NCBI GenBank assembly: GCA_016791465.1 | Contig: JAEUWE010000304.1 | Span: forward strand, 1 to 12,442 | Direction of reading: 5' to 3' | DNA length: 12,442 bases | DNA from: Pseudobdellovibrionaceae bacterium | Lineage (GTDB): Bacteria > Bdellovibrionota > Bdellovibrionia > Bdellovibrionales > JAMPXM01 | Shown here: in pieces, positions 1 to 6,825 of the stretch | Numbering within the stretch: the stretch's first letter is position 1 | Layout of the letters: each line of letters starts with the position of its first letter | Made by a program: the position numbers and the translations under genes | The notes under the pieces: model-generated | The model's database searches: none | What the model saw: only the letters and a program-made list of their open reading frames with translations | What the model was told of the DNA's origin: nothing

Positions 1-534
1 GAATGTTCGAAAATGAATTTTCTCGGGGTCGACACCTGCTGTGCGTAGAAGTTCAAAGATGAAATACTCGGCCCATGAGTTCATCTCAGCAATGCCGACG
101 CGCTTGCCGATCAAGTCGTGAACATTTCGAATGTGTTTTCCAGCCAGTAGCGTATCGCCGAGCGAGTAGTCGGTGGCCACAATCATCTGAACTGGAGCGC
201 CGAGATCGCGCAAGAGATAGAAGTCGGCAAGGACGCCGGTGGCGGCTTGAATTTTTCCTGTTCGAATCCAATCATTCATTTCGATGAGGCTTGGGGCGAG
301 ACGGACTTCGACATTGAGACCGTACTGTTCAAAAAGACCAAGTTCTTTGGCGACAGCGATGGGGTAGTATCCGGCCCAGTCAATAATGGCGATGTGAAGA
401 GGATCGTGAAACCGGCGTTTAACTGGTTCGCCATTGAGAAAGTGGCTGAGCTGATAGGCATAGAAGGTCGCTGTCGCGAGAGACAAACTGAAGCCAAAAC
501 CCCAGAGCCAATTTCGAGCGGACCGCGAACTCAT
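1..534 (-). CDS. ABC-type substrate-binding protein, NMT1/SsuA-like (partial, runs off left edge)
   Basis: This reading frame starts at ATG 534-532 and stays open to base 1, giving 178 residues with the C-terminus outside the window. Residues about 10-32 form a hydrophobic segment with no lipobox cysteine, so it is either an uncleaved membrane anchor or a signal peptide. From about residue 46 the sequence follows the periplasmic NMT1/SsuA/ThiY fold: DWAGYYPIAVAKELGLF near 52, a G(L)NVEV strand, a TGKIQAATG segment, ATDYSLGDTLLAG near 120 and the DLIGKRVGIAE turn near 140. Such proteins capture sulfonates, nitrate, thiamine precursors or similar small ligands; the ligand cannot be told from this fragment. 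A GGGAG lies 12 bases before the ATG and an in-frame stop lies at 580-582. It is 88 bases downstream of lysC on the same strand. It could instead be the sensor part of a larger signalling protein, because the C-terminus is missing. Confidence 0.85.
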   Translation of the reverse strand, partial: MSSRSARNWLWGFGFSLSLATATFYAYQLSHFLNGEPVKRRFHDPLHIAIIDWAGYYPIAVAKELGLFEQYGLNVEVRLAPSLIEMNDWIRTGKIQAATGVLADFYLLRDLGAPVQMIVATDYSLGDTLLAGKHIRNVHDLIGKRVGIAEMNSWAEYFIFELLRTAGVDPEKIHFRTF

Positions 535-622
535 GAACGCCAAAGACTCTCCCGAAGCCCGTGAGCGCTCGCCTTCGATCTATGGAGTGAATCTCGATAG
601 TGACCTAAAATAGGATCGGCAG

Positions 623-1912
623 CTAATTTGGGCTGGCGAAAGTATGGATTGTTTCAACGGCCAGGTCACGCTGCGTCTTATCAATAAGAAATGTTATACT
701 CAGAGAGCTGACCAGGATTTGTTTGCTGGCGATTTTCCGAGCATTGAGTGCGGCCGAGAGCTTGCCAATGAGGCCGCGGGAAACTGCGCCGCGACACGTA
801 GCGGTGACGGTGGCAAGCGGATCAGTGGTCAGCGCGAATACGGAGCTCTTATTGGCAAGACAGCGCACTTGCGCTTCGAGAGCTTCGGCTGGTGCCGTAA
901 ACAAAATCTCGATGCGATTCTCGACACAATGGGCCTCGAGAATTTGTGGTAGCGGAAGCTGCGCTGACCTCAAAGTGTCTTCCAGTTGCGCGAGGGCATG
1001 CGAAAGATCGGATCCGCCGAGGCTGATCCTTTGAACGTCGGCGTGTGAATTGACCGAAAGAACGCTTTCGTTTTCATAGACTGACTGTTTCATAGCGATC
1101 TCCTTCGGTAGCGAGTCAGCAATACCAGCATTGGGAGCGACTTTTGTGCTCAAGGCGGGCGCGCCGCTCTCGGGGTGGGCGAGTGCGATGTGTAGAGGTA
1201 CACTATGCGTCAGCGCCAATTCGACGCTTCGGTAGTGCAGAACCTTCGCGCCCCAGAAGGTCATCTCGGATAGCTCATCGAGCGTGAGATTCTCGATCAG
1301 CATGGCGGAAGGGACGAGGCGTGGGTCGGCGGTGAGAACGCCATCGACTTCTTTCAAGATTTCGCAGCGTTCGGCGTTGAAGGCGATGGCCATGGCCACC
1401 GCGGTGACATCAGTGCCACCGCGACCGAGCGTTGTGATCTCTTTGCTAACGGGGGAGACTCCCTGGAAGCCAGCGAGAATGGCGACATTGCCGCGGTCAA
1501 TCTCTTCCTGTACGCGGTGAGGGCGGACGTCAATAATTCGAGCGTTCGAGTGGGTGTCGTCGGTGAGTATTCCGGCTTGTGAGCCAGTGAAGCTGATGGC
1601 CTTGGCTCCAAGTCCTGAGTTCTTTAGCGCATCAGTCAATGCCATTGAAAAGAGAGCCATGCTCACGCGCTCGCCGGTTGAAAGCAGCATGTCGAGTTCG
1701 CGACGATTGGGACTTGGGCTCACGGAATAGGCGAGTTTAATCAATTCGTCTGTGGTTTTAGCCATCGCACTGACCACTGCGATGACACCATAGCCCTGTG
1801 CGCGAAGGGCAGCGACGCGGGCGGCGGCGTTGCGAATGTGTTCGGGCGTTGCGAGGCTCATGCCGCCAAATTTTTGAACAATGAGGCGTTGGCGTTGCGA
1901 GCGGTCGGTCAT
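623..1912 (-). CDS. lysC: aspartate kinase (aspartokinase)
   Basis: The product phosphorylates L-aspartate with ATP, the first step toward lysine/diaminopimelate, threonine and methionine. At 429 residues it is of normal length for a monofunctional enzyme. The kinase domain shows KFGGMS at 14-19, STGERVS at 78-84, GFQG at 148-151, TTLGRGGTD at 160-168, EVDGVLTADPR at 188-198 and GAKVLHYRS at 221-229. Residues from about 268 to the end fit two ACT regulatory domains, the second containing GLIGKLSAALNARKI and ILVSSLSITFLID. Two deviations stand out: Met replaces the nearly invariant Thr of KFGGTS, and Tyr replaces Pro in GAKVLHPRS. The ACT segment is also divergent, so feedback control may be altered (inference). 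The ATG overlaps the stop of the upstream transglycosylase gene as ATGA, with only a weak ribosome site, which suggests translational coupling. The stop is TAG at 625-623. Confidence 0.93.
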   Translation of the reverse strand: MTDRSQRQRLIVQKFGGMSLATPEHIRNAAARVAALRAQGYGVIAVVSAMAKTTDELIKLAYSVSPSPNRRELDMLLSTGERVSMALFSMALTDALKNSGLGAKAISFTGSQAGILTDDTHSNARIIDVRPHRVQEEIDRGNVAILAGFQGVSPVSKEITTLGRGGTDVTAVAMAIAFNAERCEILKEVDGVLTADPRLVPSAMLIENLTLDELSEMTFWGAKVLHYRSVELALTHSVPLHIALAHPESGAPALSTKVAPNAGIADSLPKEIAMKQSVYENESVLSVNSHADVQRISLGGSDLSHALAQLEDTLRSAQLPLPQILEAHCVENRIEILFTAPAEALEAQVRCLANKSSVFALTTDPLATVTATCRGAVSRGLIGKLSAALNARKIASKQILVSSLSITFLIDKTQRDLAVETIHTFASPN

Positions 1913-3156
1913 TTGATCTGCGTTCCCGGATTCGTCATAGCGACGTATTGAGATACAGCAAGATGAGCCCCTTTGGGTATCCGAATCCGATGCTGAGCAA
2001 TGTCACGCGGAATAAAGCCGCGCACCAATTCAGGATTGAGCTCGGAGAGAGTCCGCTCGCTGACACCGAGGTAGCGCGCGAGATTGGCGAGATCTGTACC
2101 GCCGGGGACGGTCACGGTGTCGAAGGCAAAGGGCATCATCATCTCAAGATCGCGAAAGCCGTAGAGTGCTGGGGCTTTGGCGATGAGGATTGCGGCCAGC
2201 ATTTTGGGAACATAGTTCCCAGTCTCATCGGGAAGCGCTCCGCGTTCGACGAGATCCCAGTAGCTATTGGTGCGATAGCGCTTGATCAGTCGGCGGACAC
2301 CGTTTTCGCCCATGTTGTAGCTCGCTGTGACCAGGTACCAAGATCCAAATTGCTCAAAAAGGTCGCTCATGTAGCCGATGGCTGCTCGAGTTGCCTTTTC
2401 GAAGTCGCGGCGTTCGTCAATCCACCAGTCGTACTTGAGGCCGTATCTTTCGCCTGTCGGAACGATGAACTGCCACAAACCAATCGCATTGGCGTGAGAC
2501 TCGGCATTTGATGAGAACCCGCTTTCGATCATTGCGACATAGACAAGATCAAGGGGAAGGCCGGCCTTCTTTAACTCAGTTTGGATAAATGGCACAAAGC
2601 GCGAGGATCGCTCGAGCCATCGGCGAAATGACGGGCGTCCAGCGGTTTGGAAATACTTGATCCATTTCTTCACTCGCGAGTTGTAGGTCACGGGAAAGTC
2701 GAAGATCAGGTGTGCTTCGTTGTTTACTTTTGCGCGTACTCCAGCAAGGCCAAGGATTGGGGCCGGTGTCTTGGGGCGAAGATCGTTCTTTGTGGCGGCG
2801 GGAGGTGGCGCAATCTCAGCAACGGGCTCAGTCGAACGAGGTGCTTCAGGCGCCGTGAGTGTGGCGGTGCCGTTCGTTGAAGTCACGTCACTCGTGACCT
2901 CAGAAGCAACAGAAGCAACATCCGGTTCTTCTTTTTGCGGCGCGATCGGGGGCGCGATCGGCCCAACAAAAGCCGGTTTTCGAATCGCCTTTGCCGCGCG
3001 AGACTTTACATTGCGTTGCTGCGGAGATTCCGTTCGCCAAATCGAGACTTGCTGTTCGGTGTGAGTCACGCAGCCGGTAAGGCCGCCGACAAAGCTCATG
3101 GCGAGCAAAAGAGAAATTCGTCCTCGAATACTTCTACGGTCGTCCGTGACCTTCAT
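1909..3156 (-). CDS. mltD: MltD-type membrane-bound lytic murein transglycosylase lipoprotein
   Basis: The predicted protein cleaves the glycan strand of peptidoglycan from the periplasmic face of a membrane. Residues 1-29 form a lipoprotein signal with lipobox LTGC (Cys29). A Pro/Ala/Thr-rich linker covers about 50-140. The SLT (family 1) catalytic domain spans about 185-335: VAMIESGF carries the predicted catalytic Glu211, followed by the family pattern ANAIGLWQFIVPTGERYGL (223-240) and TASYNMGENGV near 277. The C-terminal ~70 residues (345-398), with a VPGGTDLANLARYLGVS-type segment and SELNP, look like one degenerate LysM domain; E. coli MltD has two. An in-frame stop at 3166-3168 makes the ATG at 3156 the only ATG that gives a complete signal peptide, although its ribosome site is weak. 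It is divergent from the flagellar operon and overlaps lysC. A role in making room for the flagellum is possible but not shown. Confidence 0.92.
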   Translation of the reverse strand: MKVTDDRRSIRGRISLLLAMSFVGGLTGCVTHTEQQVSIWRTESPQQRNVKSRAAKAIRKPAFVGPIAPPIAPQKEEPDVASVASEVTSDVTSTNGTATLTAPEAPRSTEPVAEIAPPPAATKNDLRPKTPAPILGLAGVRAKVNNEAHLIFDFPVTYNSRVKKWIKYFQTAGRPSFRRWLERSSRFVPFIQTELKKAGLPLDLVYVAMIESGFSSNAESHANAIGLWQFIVPTGERYGLKYDWWIDERRDFEKATRAAIGYMSDLFEQFGSWYLVTASYNMGENGVRRLIKRYRTNSYWDLVERGALPDETGNYVPKMLAAILIAKAPALYGFRDLEMMMPFAFDTVTVPGGTDLANLARYLGVSERTLSELNPELVRGFIPRDIAQHRIRIPKGAHLAVSQYVAMTNPGTQIK

Positions 3157-3180
3157 CGGTCCAGTCTACGGGGGACCTTC

Positions 3181-3196
3181 ATTGTTCTGCAACAAT
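3181..3196. repeat. 16-base inverted repeat upstream of the mltD-like gene
   Basis: ATTGTT and AACAAT form a perfect 6-base dyad around CTGC, 25 bases upstream of the mltD-like ATG. It could be an operator or a weak leader hairpin. No matching protein family is recognised, and a dyad of this size can occur by chance. Confidence 0.35.
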
Positions 3197-3268
3197 ACTA
3201 GATCCGAGTTGTCGCTTTTGACGCTGCGGCGTCGACAGCCGGCTTTTTGGCGGGGCGTTTGTCTAGGT

Positions 3269-3308
3269 CATCACTCTGAGATTCGCCAGAGGGCACTCTC
3301 GAGTGATG
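3269..3308. promoter_or_regulatory. nested inverted/direct repeats upstream of the sigma-54 promoter (candidate activator site)
   Basis: CATCACTC (3269-3276) is the exact reverse complement of GAGTGATG (3301-3308). Between them, CTCTG (3274-3278) pairs with CAGAG (3287-3291), and CACTC (3294-3298) pairs with GAGTG (3301-3305). CACTCT occurs as a direct repeat at 3272 and 3294, 22 bases or about two helical turns apart. Sigma-54 promoters need an enhancer-binding protein (FleQ/NtrC class), and this block sits about 35-75 bases upstream of the inferred transcription start. Binding is inferred only. Confidence 0.35.
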
Positions 3309-3316
3309 TCCACATG

Positions 3317-3332
3317 TGGCACTGTGTTTGCT
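3317..3332 (+). promoter_or_regulatory. sigma-54 (RpoN) promoter for the flgF operon
   Basis: TGGCAC at 3317-3322 and TTGCT at 3328-3332 are separated by exactly five bases, placing GG (3318-3319) and GC (3330-3331) ten bases apart as required for the -24/-12 elements. The match to consensus TGGCAC-N5-TTGCW is complete. The expected transcription start is about 3343, giving a leader of about 54 bases before flgF. Middle-class flagellar genes are under RpoN control in many polarly flagellated bacteria. The position also argues against translation starting at the upstream in-frame ATG at 3316, which falls inside the promoter. Confidence 0.85.
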
Positions 3333-3382
3333 CCAATCTCTTTTGGCAGGAAGTGGATGTGCAGTACGCGCGTCCAGACGAA

Positions 3383-3395
3383 GGTCAGGAGGACC
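3383..3395 (+). promoter_or_regulatory. flgF ribosome-binding site in a short hairpin loop
   Basis: The strong Shine-Dalgarno sequence AGGAGG (3387-3392) lies four bases from the flgF ATG. GGTC (3383-3386) and GACC (3392-3395) are exact complements, so the loop AGGAG would display the ribosome site one base before the start codon. The ~54-base leader holds four GGA motifs (3349, 3355, 3388 and 3391). The ribosome site itself is certain; the hairpin is short and regulation through it is inferred. Confidence 0.6.
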
Positions 3396-3396
3396 G

Positions 3397-4191
3397 ATGA
3401 GTAAGGGCATCTTTACCGCCGTGAGTGGCGCGATGGCTCAATCTGCAAAGCTCGACACTGTTGCCAACAACTTGGCAAACGTGAACACCGTGGGCTTTAA
3501 GCGCGACGAGCAACTCTTTCGCGAGTACCTGACCTCGTTTAACAAAGAACCCGGAGCGATCGAGGCACCGCGTGTTCCGGCATCTATCGAATCGTTCTAT
3601 GCACACAATGGTGGCGACAAGTCCTTTGTCGATCTTGATGGAACGGCCTCGGATTTTTCACAAGGCACATTGAAGCAAACTGGCAATCCGCTTGATTTGG
3701 CCATTGAAGGTGACGGCTTTTTTGAAGTGGCAACCCCTGACGGCACTCGCTTGACTCGCGCTGGGAACTTCGTCGTCGATGGCGACGGTCGATTGATCAC
3801 CAAACAGGGCTACCCAGTTCAGCGCGAGGGTGGTGGCGAGTTTCAGTTCACGGGTTCAGATGTCGTGATTTCGTCGAACGGTGAAGTCTTTGAGCGCGGC
3901 GAGAGTGTCGGGAAGCTTTCACTCGTCAAAGTCGGCAATAAAGATGCGCTCCTCAAACAAGGAATGAATCTCTATTCGTATAAAGACACGATTGATCCAC
4001 TCGTTGGAATAGCGACGGATGCGAAAGTCAGTCAAGGGGCTCTCGAGGGTAGCAACGTCAATGTCATTCGCGAGATGACGGATATGATTGCGGCGACTCG
4101 AACATTTGAGAGCACGCAGAAGGCGATCCAGGCCTACGACCAAATGGCCGGTAAAGTCGTTAACGAAGTTCCGAAATTGAATCAAGGGTGA
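3397..4191 (+). CDS. flgF: flagellar proximal rod protein FlgF
   Basis: FlgF is one of the rod proteins of the flagellar basal body, exported by the flagellar type III apparatus and assembled between inner membrane and P ring. The 264-residue protein has the rod/hook N-terminal signature ANNLANVNTVGFKR (23-36), a central NPLDLAIEGDGFFEVATPDG and LTRAGNF segment typical of the FlgF/FlgG/FlgE family, and the C-terminal heptad helix beginning SNVNVIREMTDMIAATRTFE. The start at 3397 is chosen because MSKGIFTAVSGAMA matches the family N-terminus and AGGAGG is correctly spaced. The frame continues upstream to an ATG at 3316, but that lies in the sigma-54 promoter. It is the first gene of the operon and is followed after seven bases by its paralogue flgG. 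It is called FlgF rather than FlgG by position and by its weaker match to FlgG. Confidence 0.93.
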   Translation: MSKGIFTAVSGAMAQSAKLDTVANNLANVNTVGFKRDEQLFREYLTSFNKEPGAIEAPRVPASIESFYAHNGGDKSFVDLDGTASDFSQGTLKQTGNPLDLAIEGDGFFEVATPDGTRLTRAGNFVVDGDGRLITKQGYPVQREGGGEFQFTGSDVVISSNGEVFERGESVGKLSLVKVGNKDALLKQGMNLYSYKDTIDPLVGIATDAKVSQGALEGSNVNVIREMTDMIAATRTFESTQKAIQAYDQMAGKVVNEVPKLNQG

Positions 4192-4198
4192 GGTCTAG

Positions 4199-4984
4199 AT
4201 GATTAAATCACTGACAACGGCTGCGACTGGAATGCAGGCACAACAAACGAACATGGATGTTATCGCCAACAACTTGGCGAACGTTTCAACGTCGGGATTT
4301 AAGAAGTCGCGCGCTGAATTTGAAGATCTGATGTATCAAACCGTAAAAGAGCCCGGCGCTGTTTCTGGTCTGAACTCAATCTCTCCAACCGGTGTTCAGA
4401 CTGGTTTGGGTGTTCGCACGGCTGCGATTCAAAAGGATTTTGAAGTCGGGGCTGGCAAGATCACAAAAAATGCTCTCGATATTCAAATTGAAGGGCCGGG
4501 TTTTTTTCCGCTCCAGCTTCCAGATGGACAGATTGGCTATACACGCGACGGTCAGTTTAAGAAGGATCCGCAGGGCCGGATCGTCGACAAAAATGGTAAC
4601 GCACTTCAGCCCGAAATCGTGATCCCGCCAAACGCCGCCGGCATTGACATCTCTGGAAATGGTACCGTCTCCGCAACCGTCGGAAACTCGATGGTACCCC
4701 AAGTGATTGGCCAAATTCAGTTGGTCAATTTTGTAAATCCGGCAGGTCTCAAAGCGATGGGTAAGAACGTCTTTATGCCGTCGGGCTCAAGCGGTTTGCC
4801 GGTGCAAGGGCAGCCGGGACTGAATGGTCTTGGCGAACTTGCGCAAGGTCAGGTTGAGGCGTCGAACGTGAACATCGTTGATGAGATGGTGAACATGATC
4901 ACAGCCCAGCGCGCTTATGAGACAAATTCAAAGGTGATTCAGGCCTCGGATCAGATGCTGCAATCGGTGAATCAATTGCGGTGA
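4199..4984 (+). CDS. flgG: flagellar distal rod protein FlgG
   Basis: FlgG forms the distal rod, the drive shaft running through the P and L rings. The length of 261 residues equals the usual family size (about 260). The N-terminus MIKSLTTAATGMQAQQTNMD with IANNLANVSTSGFKKSRAEF, the LGVRTAAIQKDF and ALDIQIEGPGFFPLQLPDG core, YTRDGQF, and the C-terminal EASNVNIVDEMVNMITAQRA helix are all textbook FlgG. GAGG at 4190-4193 overlaps the flgF stop codon and serves as the ribosome site, so flgF and flgG are closely coupled. Both genes share a 20-base stretch around the ANNLAN codons with one difference (3463 and 4265), consistent with duplication and constraint on this motif. Confidence 0.96.
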   Translation: MIKSLTTAATGMQAQQTNMDVIANNLANVSTSGFKKSRAEFEDLMYQTVKEPGAVSGLNSISPTGVQTGLGVRTAAIQKDFEVGAGKITKNALDIQIEGPGFFPLQLPDGQIGYTRDGQFKKDPQGRIVDKNGNALQPEIVIPPNAAGIDISGNGTVSATVGNSMVPQVIGQIQLVNFVNPAGLKAMGKNVFMPSGSSGLPVQGQPGLNGLGELAQGQVEASNVNIVDEMVNMITAQRAYETNSKVIQASDQMLQSVNQLR

Positions 4985-5030
4985 TCTGTTTAAGTCTGCG
5001 GCATCAGTGCATTGATGGATGGGAGTTTGA

Positions 5031-6017
5031 GTGAGACTGAATAGAGTTTGTCTGATTGCGGTGATGAGCTTTGCTGCCATGCTGATGGCGCGGGGCGAGG
5101 CCGTATCGGCATCTCCACTCGGGGTTTTGGCCATTCGACCGAATGTGATGTTGGCGCCAGAGGGAGTTGGATCGCTTCGCCTTGTTGAGCTTGTTGATCC
5201 GGGTACGATTCCGCCGGCATCGCGCCCAGAGGTCTTGCGCCATCTTGAGGCCATTGAGCTTACCGATCGTCCGGCGATGGGTGAAGAGCGTTCGTTTTCA
5301 GAAGAGGGCCTGCGCGATGTGGTTGGTGAAGCCAATCGTCGGCTTGAAGCTGCGGGTCTTTCAGTTGAATGGCGAATTCCTCATCGATCGACTGTGTTTA
5401 TGCAAACCGATCGCACCAAGGTTGAGGCGGCTATTCGCGCAGAACTCACGCGGTTCTGTGATGCCTGTGACTTGAAAGTGAATCGAATGGATTGGCCGTC
5501 GATCGAGTGGCGCGACGTTGTGAGTTGGCGGGTAAAGCCGCTCGCGACTCGTCCGCGTGGAAGTTTTGCAGTCGGACTTGAGATCTCAAATAAAGATGGT
5601 CGAAGCAAAACGGTCATGGTGTCGGGCCTTCTCATGATGACTCAGGCTGTGCCGGTTTTGGTTCGTGCGGTAGGGCCGGGAGAGAAGCTTTTAGAGCAGG
5701 ATCTTCAGATGGTGATGCGCGACGTGACCTATGCAACTGACAGCGGTGCGAGGTTCGGAGATCTTGCACATTCGGTCGTCAGTCGTGGGCTCGCGGCAGG
5801 TGATGTTTTGTGGAAGGGGCTTTTGCGACGTGAGCTGGTTCTCAAGTTCGGTGATCCGGTGCGAGTGCAAGTTGCTGGAGAGAGCTGGGCGATCTCGACC
5901 GATGGCATTGCTCAGTCGCCGGCGGCCGTAGGCGACACCGTCAAAGTGAAAGTGAATCGTTCGCAAAAGCTCGTTTCAGGAATCTTGAAGGAGAAGGGCC
6001 TTGTTGAAATTCAATAG
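5031..6017 (+). CDS. flgA: flagellar P-ring assembly chaperone FlgA
   Basis: FlgA is a periplasmic chaperone that helps FlgI assemble the P ring around the rod. Translation begins at GTG 5031, with GGGAG (5021-5025) five bases upstream. Residues 1-27 form a Sec signal peptide with predicted cleavage after VSA. The N-terminal ~190 residues are long compared with E. coli FlgA (219 residues in total) and contain a CDAC pair near 143-146. The C-terminal half is diagnostic: an SAF domain at about 206-268 (LVRAVGPGEKLLEQDL, then GLAAGDVLWKGLLRRELV), followed by GDPVRVQVAGESWAISTDG and the final VSGILKEKGLVEI strand. It lies 46 bases after flgG, and its last 17 bases overlap the start of flgH. Confidence 0.92.
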   Translation: MRLNRVCLIAVMSFAAMLMARGEAVSASPLGVLAIRPNVMLAPEGVGSLRLVELVDPGTIPPASRPEVLRHLEAIELTDRPAMGEERSFSEEGLRDVVGEANRRLEAAGLSVEWRIPHRSTVFMQTDRTKVEAAIRAELTRFCDACDLKVNRMDWPSIEWRDVVSWRVKPLATRPRGSFAVGLEISNKDGRSKTVMVSGLLMMTQAVPVLVRAVGPGEKLLEQDLQMVMRDVTYATDSGARFGDLAHSVVSRGLAAGDVLWKGLLRRELVLKFGDPVRVQVAGESWAISTDGIAQSPAAVGDTVKVKVNRSQKLVSGILKEKGLVEIQ

Positions 6018-6825
6018 CCGAAACTCTGAGTTACTTCGTCTCTGTGTGGCCATCGTGGCAATTGCATTTGCTATGGGCAGTGCGGGCTGCTCGAGTTTTG
6101 GCCGCAGCATGAAAAACATGGTGAGCGGTGAGGATAAGCCTAAAGTCACTGGGCCCAAATATTCCGATCAGGACAACCTTCGGTTTCAAGCAGACCGCAA
6201 GTATCGCCGCATGAACAAGACTCGTTTTGAAGACGAAGCTGAGGTTTCAGCACAGGCCGGTTCGCTGTGGGTGATGGAAGGTCAGGGCGGATACCTATTT
6301 GCGCAAAATCAAACGCGGATGATGGGCGATCTTCTCAACGTGAAACTTGAAGGTGCTCCGAAGCAGCAATTGCAGAGCAAGGTACGGGTTATTTCAAAAC
6401 TGCTAGAGCGTCTCGATGCGCCATTGCGATCTGCGGCATCGACATCACAGAAGCCGCAAGGAGCAGCGGGACAGAATGCGAATCAACCACCAGCAGCGCA
6501 AGGTGCTGATGCTGCTGCGAAGCCTGATGCGCAAGGCGAAGGCGGCGCAGGAGCGGCTACTGCCGCAGTTGAAAAGCCTGTGGATTCAAAGACAGATCCG
6601 ATCAGCGGCGTGCAGAACGTGCCGACTCGAATTGTCGAACAACTCAAAGACGGAAGCTATCGGGTTCGCGGTATTCAACCCTTCATGATCGGTCGACGCG
6701 AGTACAAGGTGATTGTCACCGGCGTCGTTCGACCAGAGGACTTTGATGACGGCGGAATTGATTCGACGAAATTGATGGATTCGCAATTTGATATCGTGAG
6801 CTCGCGCAAAGGAGCTAGCCTATGA
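6001..6825 (+). CDS. flgH: flagellar L-ring protein FlgH, atypical central region
   Basis: FlgH forms the outer-membrane L ring. The start is TTG 6001, with AAGGAG at 5988-5993 seven bases away, overlapping flgA by 17 bases; TTG 6004 is an alternative. Residues 1-30 are a lipoprotein-type signal ending GSAGC, with Ser rather than Leu at -3, so lipidation of Cys30 is likely but not ideal. GSLW (87-90) and YLFAQNQTRMMGDLLNVKLEG (98-118) match the conserved FlgH N-terminal block. RIVEQLKDGSYRVRG (210-224) through ITGVV-like VIVTGVVRPEDF and IDSTKLMDSQFDIV match the C-terminal block. The middle differs: a Leu-rich stretch, then an Ala/Gln/Pro-rich low-complexity linker at about 145-198 replaces the usual region, and the protein ends soon after the DSQFDIV motif without the usual NEAQNMGWLQ-type tail. 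Its stop overlaps the flgI start as ATGA. Confidence 0.85.
   Translation: MLKFNSRNSELLRLCVAIVAIAFAMGSAGCSSFGRSMKNMVSGEDKPKVTGPKYSDQDNLRFQADRKYRRMNKTRFEDEAEVSAQAGSLWVMEGQGGYLFAQNQTRMMGDLLNVKLEGAPKQQLQSKVRVISKLLERLDAPLRSAASTSQKPQGAAGQNANQPPAAQGADAAAKPDAQGEGGAGAATAAVEKPVDSKTDPISGVQNVPTRIVEQLKDGSYRVRGIQPFMIGRREYKVIVTGVVRPEDFDDGGIDSTKLMDSQFDIVSSRKGASL

Noticed and set aside
535..622. Terminator between lysC and the substrate-binding protein gene
   Set aside because: Only weak short dyads (a CCTA/TAGG pair and a GAGCGCTC palindrome) are present and no stem is followed by a T-run on the - strand.
1948..2511. Long + strand ORF antisense to the mltD-like gene (and other antisense ORFs over lysC, flgK and flgJ)
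   Set aside because: They show no family features, have no ribosome sites, and lie opposite well-supported genes; they are shadow frames.
3316..3396. In-frame 27-codon N-terminal extension of flgF starting at ATG 3316
   Set aside because: The ATG lies inside the sigma-54 promoter (3317-3332), the extension is unlike any FlgF, and a strong ribosome site precedes the ATG at 3397.
3463..4284. Near-identical 20-base repeats in flgF (3463-3482) and flgG (4265-4284)
   Set aside because: They encode the conserved ANNLAN rod motif in paralogous genes, so shared ancestry and constraint explain them.
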